Assembly (NCBI GenBank): GCA_023548195.1
Contig: JAJHZJ010000311.1
Coordinates: forward strand, 10,307,099 to 10,371,098
Source: Bettongia penicillata ogilbyi
Lineage: Eukaryota > Chordata > Mammalia > Diprotodontia > Potoroidae
Reading direction: 5' to 3'
DNA: 64,000 bases
Made by a program: the position numbers and the translations under genes. Of the stretch, positions 1 through 10,822 are shown piece after piece. Position 1 is the first letter of the stretch, and every line of letters starts with the position of its first letter. Below the pieces are notes generated by a model, which did not search any database, was not told the origin of the DNA, and saw nothing but the letters and a program-made list of their open reading frames with translations.

Positions 1-395
1 GTAAAAAAAAAAAAACTACTTAAAGCTTGTTACATATTCTATCTAATCACCGATGATATCTGTACATCTCCAAAACTTTGCTTACCTTGAGATTATGAAA
101 GAAAACATTATACAACAGAATCTTGGTGATCTGAAGTATTCTAAGATGTCAAACTGGATGCTCTAAGCTACACAAAACTTAAGTCAATCCCTTAGAACAC
201 AAGATATAGGAAAGATGAGGCACTTGGTGGTGTTTGTTGCTTCTTCATAGGCTTGATCTCTAAATATCTAAAGATAGGATTCTTTGGAGACTTAGGGAGT
301 TTGAAAACAGGTTCTAGGTTATTAGGAAGGTTAAAGTGAATTGATACCTCCTGACTGCATAATTCTATGAAAACACTGTACTCTATCTTCTGGAC

Positions 396-396
<1 letters not shown>
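1..396. other. Single-copy AT-rich DNA, nothing recognised
   Basis: No repeat family, open coding frame of credible length or RNA gene is visible. It opens with a short A-run. Confidence 0.5.

Positions 397-449
<53 letters not shown>
397..449. repeat. (GT)n microsatellite
   Basis: Uninterrupted GT dinucleotide run of about 26 units. Open frames through it encode only alternating His-Thr or Val-Cys and are artefacts. Confidence 0.98.
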
Positions 450-450
<1 letters not shown>

Positions 451-1958
451 AGGAGGGAGGGTGCAGAATGCCACAACAGAATGAGAATGGCATTCCCTCT
501 TATCGTAAGGGTAGTCCTATATTTCTCCATACTAATTTTTCAACAGGAAACCTCAGATAGTTCCAGTTAGGATGACATGATCAAATAACCCAGGTATCTG
601 AGAAGGGCTCATCAATGTAAGATGGGAGACAAAAAAAAATCCAGATGGAACAACTTTTAGTCATTATAGACCTGGACCCTAGTGAAACTAAATCCCATTC
701 CTAACTCCCTGAGACATCCAGTCTCCCCTATGGCCTGGATTTTGTCTTGAAACCTAGGTCTTCTGCAGAAATAGTGTTAGGCTACCAACAGCAGCCACTG
801 GGTTGGCAAGAGATGATTTTCAAACAAAGGCAAAAGGGGAAAGGGGGGGGTGGTGAGATGAGAAGGTGGTGAGATTAGGGAGGGAAGCAGATTCACATTC
901 CCACACAGAATTGTTTTAATTGTTACTTTAAAGTTTCTCTGCTCCTTTAAAACCCCAAACCTGAACCTTTCTTTAAAGTCAAATGCTTGCCAGGAAGTAC
1001 AAGAATAATGTTCGAACAAACAGAGCCTTAGAGTTTGCTGGAATGGCGAAAATACACATTCCCTCCTCACATCCCACCCACCTCCCTCCCCACCCGAGGA
1101 ATAATGAGAGGAAACCAAAGGAGGGGAAGTTGTTGAAAGGGAAAGAAAGAGATTAAATGAGTATTGTGAGGAAGAGAAGAATATTTATTGCCCAAGTAAG
1201 AAAAGAAGCTAAAAGAAAGCGTACTTAGATGGTTTTACCCCCCTCACTTATCTCTGTCCGTGCCACTCATTCACATTCCCTCATAAAAGGATGGGGGTAG
1301 AGAGGCGATTATTCGTTAGTAAAAAGAAGGATTTTGTCTGTTACAGGCTTGAAGTAAATGGAAAGCAAGCCGGGCAGAAATTCTCTGCAAAGTTCAGTAT
1401 TTCTGGCAGCTTCAGCTGCAAAACCAAGGTCTGCAAATGGTCCTGTAGGTGGAGCTGCACTCTACAAATCCAACTGCGCTGGCCCAACAATGAAGCAATT
1501 GTTTCCCTGTCTCCACTTAGCAATTCCTCCTTCTCTTTCTGTTCTTTCGGGTTGCATGTTCTATTTATTTTAATGTATACCTTTGTGTAAAGCCTGTCTC
1601 TGAGTGGTTAGATACCCCGTTGATATGTAGCCTTCAAGGGGGGAAAAAGGAGTGCAGCCTATTCCCATGACATCCTTGGGCTTTGTAGAGCCAAAAAAAC
1701 CTTCTCAGGAACACCTAATCCTTGGGCTCTGTCCAAGTACCACAATCTCTCTGCACAACTGACATGGGCCACTTGGGACACTTGAGAGCTTTAGGTGTGT
1801 CCCTCTGAAGTCAGCCCCAGCCAAGCATGAGGCAAATGTGCCCGACCAAAGAAAATAAATTATGTGGACTCCAATTTTCAGCAGTTATGAAGTATTAAAT
1901 TACACATGTGAAGAATTCACTTTGGGGATTAACCCTTTTGGAACCTAAAATGGTTTTG
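450..1958. other. Single-copy DNA without a recognised gene
   Basis: Mixed-composition sequence with no recognised repeat. It includes a short G-run near 845 and purine-rich patches at 1100-1220. The part from about 1240 onward has less simple-sequence decay than most of the window and may belong to the candidate conserved block that follows. Short open frames near 780-1118 and 1291-1590 match no family I know. Confidence 0.4.
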
Positions 1959-1959
1959 T

Positions 1960-2480
1960 CACGACTCCTCTGAAAGGAAGCACGCTGTGTGTACTGTGGG
2001 CCTCTCAAAAGCCATGTGGGTCATTGATCAGCCGGCTGAGACACTAATTGAAATATGTGCTGTAATTAACTGCAAACCGGTGAAAACGCAAGCGCTACCT
2101 GGGCACTGGGGTGCATTTTGATGCCGGCCCTGTCTCTTAGGACATGCTGGGCAGGGCCTTATGTGCAGAAAGGGGTTTTAGGGAGCGCTGGGAAGTTTTA
2201 GAATGCCTTTTGGAACCCCTGAATGCTACTTTAGGCACTTAATTAGTATGCATTTTAACACAATTAGCTCAGCCCCGGTGGCTGCTTCTTCATTCAGGTT
2301 TAGAGAAGTGGTCAGAGCCAATGGAACTTTAGTAAAATCACAAATGAAAAGCTCCTGAAAAGGCATTAGCCCTCAGCCAGAGATATAAAAAGGACATCCT
2401 GCCCAGCCCCTTTCAAGTATTTCTGGTTCCCCACAGCCATCTGTAGCATCAAGCATCCAAAATGTGATGTTGCTGAAATT
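1960..2480. promoter_or_regulatory. Candidate conserved noncoding element (enhancer-like)
   Basis: The block is single-copy and complex in composition. It keeps several CpGs (around 2028, 2078, 2088-2093 and 2124) although the window is otherwise CpG-poor. It has clustered homeodomain-type cores (TAATTAAC at 2063-2070 and a TTAATTAG-type site at about 2239-2246) and a TATA-like TATAAAA at 2384-2390. No open reading frame of note crosses it. These are weak signs of regulatory constraint; conservation itself cannot be tested from one sequence. Confidence 0.3.
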
Positions 2481-2520
2481 TTACGTGTAAACTCTGCATT
2501 AGAAAAACAAAACACTGCAG

Positions 2521-2854
2521 TTTATTTCCCTTTAAAGGTATTTATTTACGAAACGACCATAGAAAACATCTTTAACAATAACAGGAAAAGATCAATCTTG
2601 CAGGACTTTTTTCCCCCTTTTCTTAAACAAATTAACTTCTAAGTAGAGTATGTCTCAGTGGAGAAAGGTGAAGCAAGATTCAGGGAGTCATGCAAAAGGA
2701 CTGAGCAAACCTTAGATTCGAATCCTGTGAATATCTACTCAAAATATGAGGTGGAAAAAGATGACTTTGTCAAGAAGGGGACAGGTTTGATTCCTGGTAT
2801 TAATCCCATCCCTGATTCCCTGTTTCATCCTGAAAGAATAAGAAGGGACATTTG
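2521..2854. other. Single-copy DNA, nothing recognised
   Basis: A 65-codon open frame (2658-2855) matches no known family and has no splice or promoter context that I can support. Confidence 0.4.
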
Positions 2855-3088
2855 AGAGGCAACATAACGTATAGGGAGAGAAAAATAAAACTGAACAGAG
2901 ATTCTGAAGACCTGTCACTGACTAACTGGTTAACCTTGGATAAGTCTTTTGGAGTCCCAGTTTTCTCATCTGTAAACTAGGGGGAATATTTGCAACATTT
3001 ACCACACAGGACTGCCATGACAGCAACTGAGATAATGAGTGTTAAGTGATTTGCCAATGAAAGGAACTCCATAGATAGTTTGTATGTA
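2855..3088 (+). repeat. MIR-type SINE
   Basis: Follows the MIR order: a degraded tRNA-like head, the core 'TTTTCTCATCTGTAAA', then an 'aggactgccatgac...gagataatgagtgtt' segment corresponding to the MIR 3' half. Diverged, without clear target-site duplication. Confidence 0.65.
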
Positions 3089-3094
3089 AGCTAA

Positions 3095-3205
3095 TGTTTT
3101 ATTCTGGAGACAAAGAAACTGAGGCATAGGATTAGGGGACTTGGCCAAAGTCACACAAGTGTGAATATCTGAACCGATACTTCTAATCCATCATTTTTCC
3201 CACTT
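3095..3205 (-). repeat. MIR-type SINE fragment, antisense
   Basis: Reads as the reverse complement of the MIR core: 'gaaactgaggcatagg', then 'ggccaaagtcacacaag'. It abuts the sense MIR on its left. Confidence 0.6.
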
Positions 3206-3375
3206 CTTATTAATCTCTCTATGCATCATTTGCCTCCTTTGTATAAAGGGAGGAAGAGCCCTACCCCTAACCTGTTTGAAAGCCATGTAAAATTTTTTAT
3301 AACCATTTGGTTTATTAATATATATGTACATATATACATATGTGCTCATATTTGAGCTACTGTGGTACAATACAC

Positions 3376-3608
3376 GGGACAGCTAGGTGGTACAGCGGAT
3401 AGATGGAAGGACCTGAGTTCAAACCCAGCCTTAGATATGTAGTAGCTGTGTACCATGGGCAAGTCACTTAATCCTGCTTGCCTTAGTTTCCTCATCTATA
3501 AAATGAGCTAGAGAAGGAAATGGCAAACTACTCCAATATCTTTGCCAAGAAAACCCCAAATGGGGTCACAAAGAGTCAGACATGACTGAAACAACTGAAC
3601 AACAGCAA
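3376..3608 (+). repeat. Marsupial CORE-SINE with RTE-type tail
   Basis: Starts with the tRNA-derived head 'ggacagctaggtggtacag'. Then comes the core with 'gggcaagtcacttaatcc' and 'ttcctcatctataaaatg', then 'gaaaaccccaaatgggg', ending in 'agtcagacatgactgaa' and 'ctgaacaac'. The tail resembles the 3' end used by BovB/RTE LINEs, so mobilisation by an RTE element is inferred. Confidence 0.88.
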
Positions 3609-3620
3609 TGGTGCACCAGA

Positions 3621-3970
3621 TGTTGTCAACTGGACCTAACAAGCCTCTAATCTGCAGATGGCGAGAGCTGAAGAGAGCAGGCTACAGACAGGAGAGTCAG
3701 AAATCAAACAGAAGTTTAATTTCAAAGTGAGCAAAAAGGATCTCAAGCAAGGAGGCAGATTAGATACACATGCCAGGACCCCACCCCTAGTGGGGGGACT
3801 CATTTTAGTGGGACCAAATCTTAGTACTTATACCAATGGCTGCTCAGCTGAGCTGCAGCCCTTCCAATGAGAGGAAATAGGAATGCAATCAATTTAATTC
3901 ATAGCAGGGAAGAATATGGATAAAGCAGGTGGTTGTCCAGGCACCAGGTCCTGGTCAAAAAAATACAACA
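3621..3970 (-). repeat. Possible solo LTR of an endogenous retrovirus
   Basis: A 350-bp block starts TGTTGT and ends ACAACA, a perfect 6-bp terminal inverted repeat of the TG...CA type. Read on the minus strand it has a CCAAT-box-like ATTGG, a TATAAG element near 3832-3827, and ATTAAA near 3722-3717, in the U3-R order expected of an LTR. The immediate 5-bp flanks do not match, so the target duplication is absent or decayed. No viral coding sequence adjoins it. Confidence 0.33.
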
Positions 3971-4097
3971 ATGATATGAAATAATTTTGAAATTTTGCTG
4001 TGTCTGAGATCATCCAGAGTGCAAAGGTTTATTGTTCTTATGCCAAGCTCAGGTTAACTTTCTTTGCTGGGCCACACATCTGGAAAACAGGGTATCT

Positions 4098-4550
4098 CCT
4101 AATAGCATCTTGAGAATATATAGAACCAAAAATCTGAGTTTGAACCCCAACTTGGTCAAGTGTGGATTTGGGCAATTCACTCTTCCTCTCTTGTCTCAGT
4201 TTCCTCATCTGTTCAATGAGAGAAGCAAACCAGATGACCCTTAAGGTCCCTTCTGGACAATTAGGTGATGCAGTAGGTGAGAGTGTCAGGCCTGGAGTCA
4301 GGAAGATTCATCTTCCTGAGTTCAAATCCAGCCTCAGACACTTACTAGCTATGTGACCCTGGGCAAGTCACTTAACCCTGTTTGCATCAGTTTCCTCATC
4401 TGTAAAAGGAGTTGGAGAAAGAAATGATAAATCATTCTAGTACCTTTGCCAAGAAAACCCCAAATGTTGTTAGAAAGAGTCAGACACGAATGAAACTCCT
4501 GAACAACGGAAAGATCCCTTCCATCTCTAAATCCATGAGTTTATGATCCC
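4098..4550 (+). repeat. MIR-like tRNA-derived SINE, split by a second SINE
   Basis: Left part: 'gagtttgaaccccaac', 'ttcctcatctgttcaatg', 'ccagatgacccttaaggtc'. After the inserted SINE it resumes with 'ccatctctaaatccatgag'. This ending is typical of a tRNA-derived SINE with a 'tctaaatctatga' terminus. Confidence 0.75.
4254..4510 (+). repeat. RTE-tailed CORE-SINE inserted in another SINE
   Basis: Full-length head-to-tail copy: 'aattaggtgatgcagtagg' to 'agtcagacacgaatgaaa'. Flanked by a near-perfect 11-bp target duplication, AAGGTCCCTTC (4243-4253) and AAGATCCCTTC (4511-4521), which dates it after the host SINE. Confidence 0.85.
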
Positions 4551-4552
4551 CA

Positions 4553-5890
4553 TGTGCATGTGTGCACCCACATTTGAGAAAGAGGAAGGAGAACGCCCTT
4601 AACTTCCCAACCTCATATGATTTTTGGGTGGAGTAACCCATAAAAATAATTGCAAAGCACTGTATAATCAGTGTGCTCTATGAAAACTGGACGATTATAA
4701 AAATAATTTTCAAAGGTCACATTGCACTCCTAATTTCAACAGGTGGCAATGAAAAATGCCAAATCTAAGGCACTGGAGTGAGAGATCAATGTTAAGGGGG
4801 CAAAAAAATGGGGGATTTGCACTTTCTTGAAATCTAAGTGGCTGAAAAACATTGCTTTGTGCTTTCAATCTCCTACAGATCAACTTATTGAAAGAAATAT
4901 CTGATTACAGAGATTCTTAGGAAAAGCTTTTTTCCCCTTTTTTAGTGACTTTGTGTTAAAACAAAAGTGGGAAAATCTTCCACAAAACCCAGCAGCCAAG
5001 AAGCCTAAATGAAAAAAAAAAATAAAATAAAAAAGCCTGCAGATTCTACCCAACATAAGATTCTGACTGAATTTTCTTGTTCATTGTATCTCATACACTC
5101 ACATATATTCACTCTGATAAGAAAAAACTTTTTGTTGGAGGGAGCACCCCAAATTTGATTTATAACTCACAAGTCACATAAAGAAAAGTTGCTGCCAAGT
5201 ATGCCTATATAAATCTTGATCATTTCAAAGATTGTCGTTACAGGTGCTGAAAAGCAGAGACTTGTGTTTTTCCTGGGCTGTGCAGGTAAAAGGGGGATCG
5301 TTTCTTAAGACCAATCCTTCACCCTTTTACTGTACTCTTACTCTGTGGGACAGCAAGATAACCTGAGGAGGCTACAGTGCAACACGAACATGTGAAAAAC
5401 TGTTTGGGGGCAGAGTCTGAATGAATGCGCAGTACAGAAGTAACTCTGCATCCTCTAAAGTCTATCTCCTCCTTAAATAGGGTAGATCCACAAGGGTGGA
5501 GCCAATAAAGATATCCACACAGCAATTTTCTTGTCTCAACCCCTGGCTCCTTTAGACTCTTCCTGAGGGGTTGGATTTTCCCAAACATAGAAGAATGTGG
5601 ATCTGCAGCAAGGGGCATACTCTGCAAGAAGCTTGAGGACGGAACTGAAACTGAATGACATTTCTTCCCTGTAAAAGTATGAAATGTTGAACACAGTTCA
5701 TAGTGAAACTAATTTTGCCCTTCGTATTCCACAGGACATGACAAGGCGACCCCTGAACCTTTGAGGGGGAGAAAACTTTAACTGTGCCCAAAGGGTAGGA
5801 AGACAAATTCTCACAGCACCATGTAAATCCTCAGAGGGTTGCTCTTGGTGTGTTTACGACAGCCTGAACTCTGCCCCACAGATCAAAGTA
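4553..5890. other. Single-copy DNA without a recognised gene
   Basis: No repeat family recognised apart from an A-rich run near 5010-5035. Two overlapping minus-strand open frames at 5319-5806 (102 and 84 codons) show no known motif, and without similarity support I do not call a gene. Confidence 0.4.
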
Positions 5891-5894
5891 CTCA

Positions 5895-6012
5895 GCTGAT
5901 TAATTGATATTTATCGAATGCCCACAGGGTCTAAGACACTAGGGGAGCCACACAGAGCGCCTGTGGAATCATGAGGTCTCTTCCCTTAGAGGAATTTATA
6001 ATCCGAGAATAT
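5895..6012 (-). repeat. Diverged L2 3' end, antisense
   Basis: Weak match to antisense L2: 'attgatatttatcgaatgcc', then 'ctaagacactagg', then 'cttcccttagaggaattt'. This mirrors the usual order of the L2 terminus ('tattgagcacctactatg', 'ctgccctcaaggagctt'). Confidence 0.5.
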
Positions 6013-7109
6013 AATAAAGGAAGGACTTTAATGGATAATGCTAGAAACTCCCTGGCAACCAAAGACACATTTCCCAGCTTCCTCAGTGTGGCCAGATATA
6101 AAAAGCCCAGATATGAGATCCTTCTAGACTTAGAACTTGTTTAGTGTGAAGCTGAAAAATAATAAGATTTCAAGAGATCTAATGTTTTTCTCAATCAGAG
6201 AGTGGAATTCTTCAATGGGTGCCTTTTATTTCTGAGGGAAATATTGGTCTGGAATCATTAAAAATAATATCCAGTTTACTTTCTGAGATTCACTGTTTTG
6301 ACGTAAAGTGAAAATAAATATTAGAATTTTTTATGAGTAAATCCGATTTAAAATGGAATAGGGTATTTTGATCAGGTTACAATTTTATAGTACACAGATA
6401 CACAAGTGTTTAAGTGAGGTTTAGAAGAGGCCAAAAGGTTTATGATAACTTTCCAAATTTTCGTTGTTTGAACCTGGCTTCTAAAATTTCAGCACAGTTC
6501 TATGGAAAATGTTCAACCAAATTAAAGGTATTTTCCTTGATTAACAAATGTAGAAACCCAAGAAAATTAATGGGATAATAACTGAAAATTGGCATGAGAT
6601 TAAGAAAAATGAACTTGCTATGCAAAGGGCTTGGGAATTATACATACCTTTGACTGCCTTTTGTAATAATTTCCATCAAATTATTTTGTTTCAACTGTTT
6701 TCTATGTCATTCCAAAATAATGTTTTTTGCTTGTTTGACAAATTGATCACAGGCATAATGTGTTTTATGTATTCTTTAAGATTTCTGAACATGATTCATA
6801 TAAATGAATCTTGTTTTCCTACTGACTTGTACCATAAATTCAGAGGTGTGTTATCTCAATTTCTCATTGATCTTCAATTAGCAGGGAATCCTTAAACATT
6901 AAGCTAAAATTTCTCTCTTTTTAAAGCCTCTCTGTCCAGCAATTAATGATCTTAAATCCAACGTCAAATGCAAAGGGTAAACACTGCTATGAATTATTTT
7001 ATATATCACTTGATTTGTCAGTGCTGTATGATTTTTTTAAAAGGGGAAGGAAGACACTCCCCCTGTACTAACTTCCTCCTAAACAGAACCCAAATTTAAT
7101 TAATCAGAG

Positions 7110-7111
<2 letters not shown>
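6013..7111. other. AT-rich single-copy DNA
   Basis: No recognised repeat or gene. The stretch 6500-7020 has A/T-rich non-repetitive composition with many TAAT and ATTA cores, and could be weakly constrained regulatory DNA; this is only an impression. Confidence 0.35.

Positions 7112-7157
<46 letters not shown>
7112..7157. repeat. (GT)n microsatellite
   Basis: Uninterrupted GT run of 23 units. Confidence 0.98.
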
Positions 7158-7159
<2 letters not shown>

Positions 7160-7570
7160 AGCACAGGGGATCTTGGTCTTTGAAAAAAATCAGTGGATAA
7201 AGATTAGGAACTGATGGATTTGAATGAATTGGAATGGGAAATGTTATTTTTGAAGTATTAAAGGGTTTTTCTAATGATGATTTTTATTATTGGTATCAAA
7301 ATGTGATACCAACAATAACCACAAAACATTCCTTAAAGCAATGCCAAAATGATGAAAAAAAATCTAGGCTTGCAGCAGTCTTCATGCTCCCTGAAGTAGT
7401 TCGAAAATTCTCTGGGCAAGGGAAATGTGAGCACATAAAAATTTGTAGGTTTGGATAATTCTATGTTATTGAAGGAATTAGTTAATGATGTTGCTGAGCA
7501 ACCAAAAAGTGAAAAAAAGTAACATTTTGAAAGCACTGAAGAGACACCAAATATGGTACTAGTATTTAAT

Positions 7571-7955
7571 AAGGAAGAGAGAGATATAGAGACAGAAAGA
7601 TAGGGAGAGAGAAAGATGGACAGACAGAAAAAGAGGAGAGACTCACAGAGAGGAAGAGAAGCAGAGAATGAGAGAGATAGCAGCAAAGACTTAGAGACAA
7701 AGGCAGAAAGGAACGGAGGGACAGAAAAAGGGGGCGTAAGGAAGGGAAGGAGGGAGAGACGGAGGCAGACATACAGAGAAAAGGAAAGAAAGGGGAGAGA
7801 TGGGAAAATAGGGAGACAGAAAGGCAGGAAGGGGAGAGGAAGAGAGAGAAGAGGGAGAAGGATGAGGACAGATGGAACCAGCAAAAAGAAACAGAGAGAG
7901 AGAAAGAGCAAAAGAGAGGGAAAGAGACAGAGAAACAGAAAGGGAGAGAGAGAAT
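7571..7955 (+). repeat. Purine-rich (GA/GGA) low-complexity tract
   Basis: About 385 bases that are almost all A and G on the plus strand, with scattered C and T only. Degenerate GAGA/GAAA/GGGA units without a fixed period. The long open frames on both strands here (Arg/Lys/Glu-rich one way, Ser/Leu/Phe/Pro-rich the other) are compositional artefacts. Confidence 0.93.
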
Positions 7956-8136
7956 GAATTATGGGAATGATCTGAAGGAAAGTTCCCTAGTACAATAATA
8001 GAAGCAGAAATGAAAAGAGTACTGAGTTAAGTGATGTCAAGTTACCATCCAGGTATATAGCATTTGTGCTCTAAATATACTGCTTATTTTATTTCTACCT
8101 AATTCTCTCACATGCTGAATCTCTCCCTAGTTCTTT

Positions 8137-8241
<105 letters not shown>

Positions 8242-8331
8242 CTATGGGATCCCAGACAGAAAACTTCAGTTCTCTTAACACAGGTTGTTACTGTTTTTTT
8301 TAAATCAATAAAAATCATCTCATAACGTCGT

Positions 8332-8500
8332 CTCTCCCATTAGAATATAAGCTCCTTGAGGGCAGAGACTGAGTTTTCCTCCTCTTTGTATACCCAGCGC
8401 TTCTCTTCTAGGATTGTTCGGAGGATTGATGTGTGTGTTCAAAGCACTTTGTAAACCTCTAAGTGGTGGATCAATAACTGCAGTTATTTTGTTAAGTAGT
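8332..8500 (+). repeat. L2 3' end followed by MIR-like tail
   Basis: 'agaatataagctccttgagg' and 'gcagagactgag' are the sense L2 terminus. From about 8410, 'caaagcactttgtaaacc' is a MIR 3' segment. The two are fused or adjacent. Confidence 0.7.
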
Positions 8501-8582
8501 TAATGAGCACCAAGAAGTACTGGGGCAAGATGAGACAAAGCTAAAAGTGGGAGGCTTGTTCTTGCTCCAATTAAATTAAATT

Positions 8583-9345
8583 GAATTCAACCAACACTTA
8601 TTAAATGCCTGCTCTGTTGCAAGTCATTGCGCTAGGCGTTTGGATATAATGTAAAAACAAAAACAAAAGCAAAAAACCAATTCCTGCTTCCCGAGAGTGC
8701 ATGTTTTGCTAAGGAGGACTTGGCTTTGCATTGACAAGTATGCTATAAAGTATCATGATGCAGAAACAAAGGAGAGATGTAAATAAAGTGTTCTGGAAAA
8801 ATAGAAGGAAGAAGACACACTTTTATCTAGCAGGATCAGGAAAGGATTCATCAGCAAGGGGTCACTTGATCTTAGACTTTTAGGAAGGAAAGGGTTGCAA
8901 GTGGCTGATTGGAAACAAACTGTTATCCTATGCTTCTCTTTTCTGTACATTCACATAGACTGTCCCCTGTGCCCAGAATGCACAGAAGGGAGAGATGTAG
9001 GCTGAAACAGGGGAAGGGTTTGGGATTGCATTAGTAGAGAAACTGGGAACCAGGGTGGGTTTAGGGGTAGGGATGATGATGATGATAAGCCCAGGTTTGG
9101 ATATGTTGACTTGAAGATGTCACTACATCATCCAGGTGAAGTCATCCACAAGGCATTGGGGAATATGGACTTTGAGATTAGGGGAACGATTTGGGGCTGA
9201 ACATAAAGATTGGAGAGGTACTGACACAGAGGTGATGATTAGAGGTTTTAGACAGAAAATAGACCAAGGCCAGAGGACACATTCTCATTTATGGAGGACA
9301 ATATGCCAGTAGAGGAAACTGAGGAACGGTAAAGAAGAAAGCCAG
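8583..9345 (-). repeat. L2 LINE fragment, antisense
   Basis: Begins with the antisense L2 terminus ('aacacttattaaatgcctgc', 'cattgcgctaggcg'). It continues through the purine-rich antisense ORF2 region with 'gaggacttggctttgcattg' and 'aggtactgacacagagg'. No intact frame remains. Confidence 0.72.
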
Positions 9346-9883
9346 AAAAGAGCATTCTAGCTATTATTTTACCAACTATACCAATCTGTTTACAATGGAC
9401 ACATTCTTCAGAACATCAAGAAAATAAAAACTAAGAAAAGATAACTGGATGCAGCAATCAAGAATTGTTAGTAACCTGAAGAAAATGAAGTGAAACGATG
9501 CTGCACAACTGAAGTGACTGGAAAGTATTCTTTCTTGAAATTTGATGAACAAGATGAAGAAAGATGATATTTTGAGTGGGTAAGGTCAAAACAATGGTTG
9601 TCTTAGCAAAGGGGGGATCTGAGCATGCTTGGAGGCAGAAAGGAATGAACCATCCGATGATTTTGAAGGTTCGGTTCAATTTGAAATAATCCTTAAGCAT
9701 TGAGTAGGTCCTAGGTGAGGGACAGATGATTAATTCAGCAGAATTCCAGTCAAGACAGATGGGGAGGAGTTAGCGTTGGCCAAAAGGTCACCCGATTTTC
9801 TGGGACTGGACAGAAGCAGGAAATGGACAACTTTTTTCAGCTTTCGCTCCAGATACTTCTTTTAGCCTAAGAATCACTGTCAT
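9346..9883. other. Single-copy DNA, nothing recognised
   Basis: An 80-codon minus-strand frame at 9458-9700 has no recognised motif. No repeats recognised. Confidence 0.4.
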
Positions 9884-10118
9884 TATTTCAATCATTTTCA
9901 GCCATATCCAACTCTTCATGGCCCCATTTCAAGTTTTCTTGACAAAGATCCTAGAGTGGTTGGCCTCTTCCTTCTCCAGCTCATTTTACAGATGAGGAAA
10001 CTGAGACAAATTAGGTTAAGTAACTTGTCTGGAGTCACAGAGGCTGAATTTGAACTGAGGAAGATGTCTTCCTGAATCCAGGTCCAGAAATCTATCCATT
10101 CAGCTACCTAATTGCCCT
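9884..10118 (-). repeat. RTE-tailed CORE-SINE, antisense
   Basis: Reverse complement of the family: tail 'cagccatatccaactcttca' at the left, then 'ctccagctcattttacag', 'gatgaggaaactgagac' and the head 'tccattcagctacctaattg' at the right. Confidence 0.88.
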
Positions 10119-10582
10119 CTGAGAGTTATCAATGATTCGTTACTTTTTGAAAAGAGCCAGGTGGTCTTTCCATCTTGCTTTGCCTTTTAGCCTGGGAGCT
10201 CCTGGAAGGCACTGGCAAAAGTTTTTGTGCCTGTTTCTGTGTTTGTATGTATGTGTATGTGTTAATAAATCATTAAAGATCTACGAGCATATCATTTAAG
10301 CCAGAAGATGATACACTTTAGTGAGTCTTCTAAAGGGTAAATTTTTTCCAGTGGCAACTGAATTAGTTTGTATTTTCTGATATTTGTAAAGGAACATGTT
10401 TTGGACTTAGAACCCAGAAATTTAGGTTAAAAATGGCTCTGACACATTAATTGTTTGATTAAGTCACTGTTTCCTCCAGCCATAGTTTCTCTCCATATAA
10501 AATGGGAATGATATTTGAATTCCCAATGTCAAAGATTAGTTACCAAAAAAACCATACAATTTAAGGGGCTATATAGAAACCT

Positions 10583-10822
10583 GGAGGCAGTTAGGTGGCA
10601 TAGTAGATGGAACATCAGCTCTTGAGGCAGGAAGACCTGAGTTCAAAGATGACCTCAAACCCTCACTTGTTATGTCCCCCTGGGCAAGTCACTTAACCCT
10701 GCTTGCCTCAGTTTCTTTATCTATAAAATGAGCAGGAGAAGAAATGGCAAGCCACTCCAGTATCTGTCAAGAAAACTCCAAATGAGATTATGAAGAGTCA
10801 GACATCACTGAATGATTGAACA
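10583..10822 (+). repeat. RTE-tailed CORE-SINE
   Basis: Head 'gaggcagttaggtggcatag', core 'gggcaagtcacttaaccctg', tail 'agtcagacatcactgaatg'. Nearly full length. Confidence 0.88.

Noticed and set aside
192..570. Open frames with poly His-Thr or Cys-Val runs
   Set aside because: Direct translation of the (GT)n microsatellite at 397-449.
2384..2390. TATA box of a protein-coding gene
   Set aside because: No downstream open frame or exon structure could be supported; mentioned only as part of a candidate regulatory block.
5319..5806. Two overlapping minus-strand frames (102 and 84 codons) as possible exons
   Set aside because: No recognisable motif, no splice-site or codon-use support by eye; left as undetermined single-copy DNA.
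7333..7957. 192-codon minus frame and 113-codon plus frame
   Set aside because: They largely cover the purine-rich tract. The products are low-complexity Ser/Leu/Phe or Arg/Lys/Glu strings with no domain.
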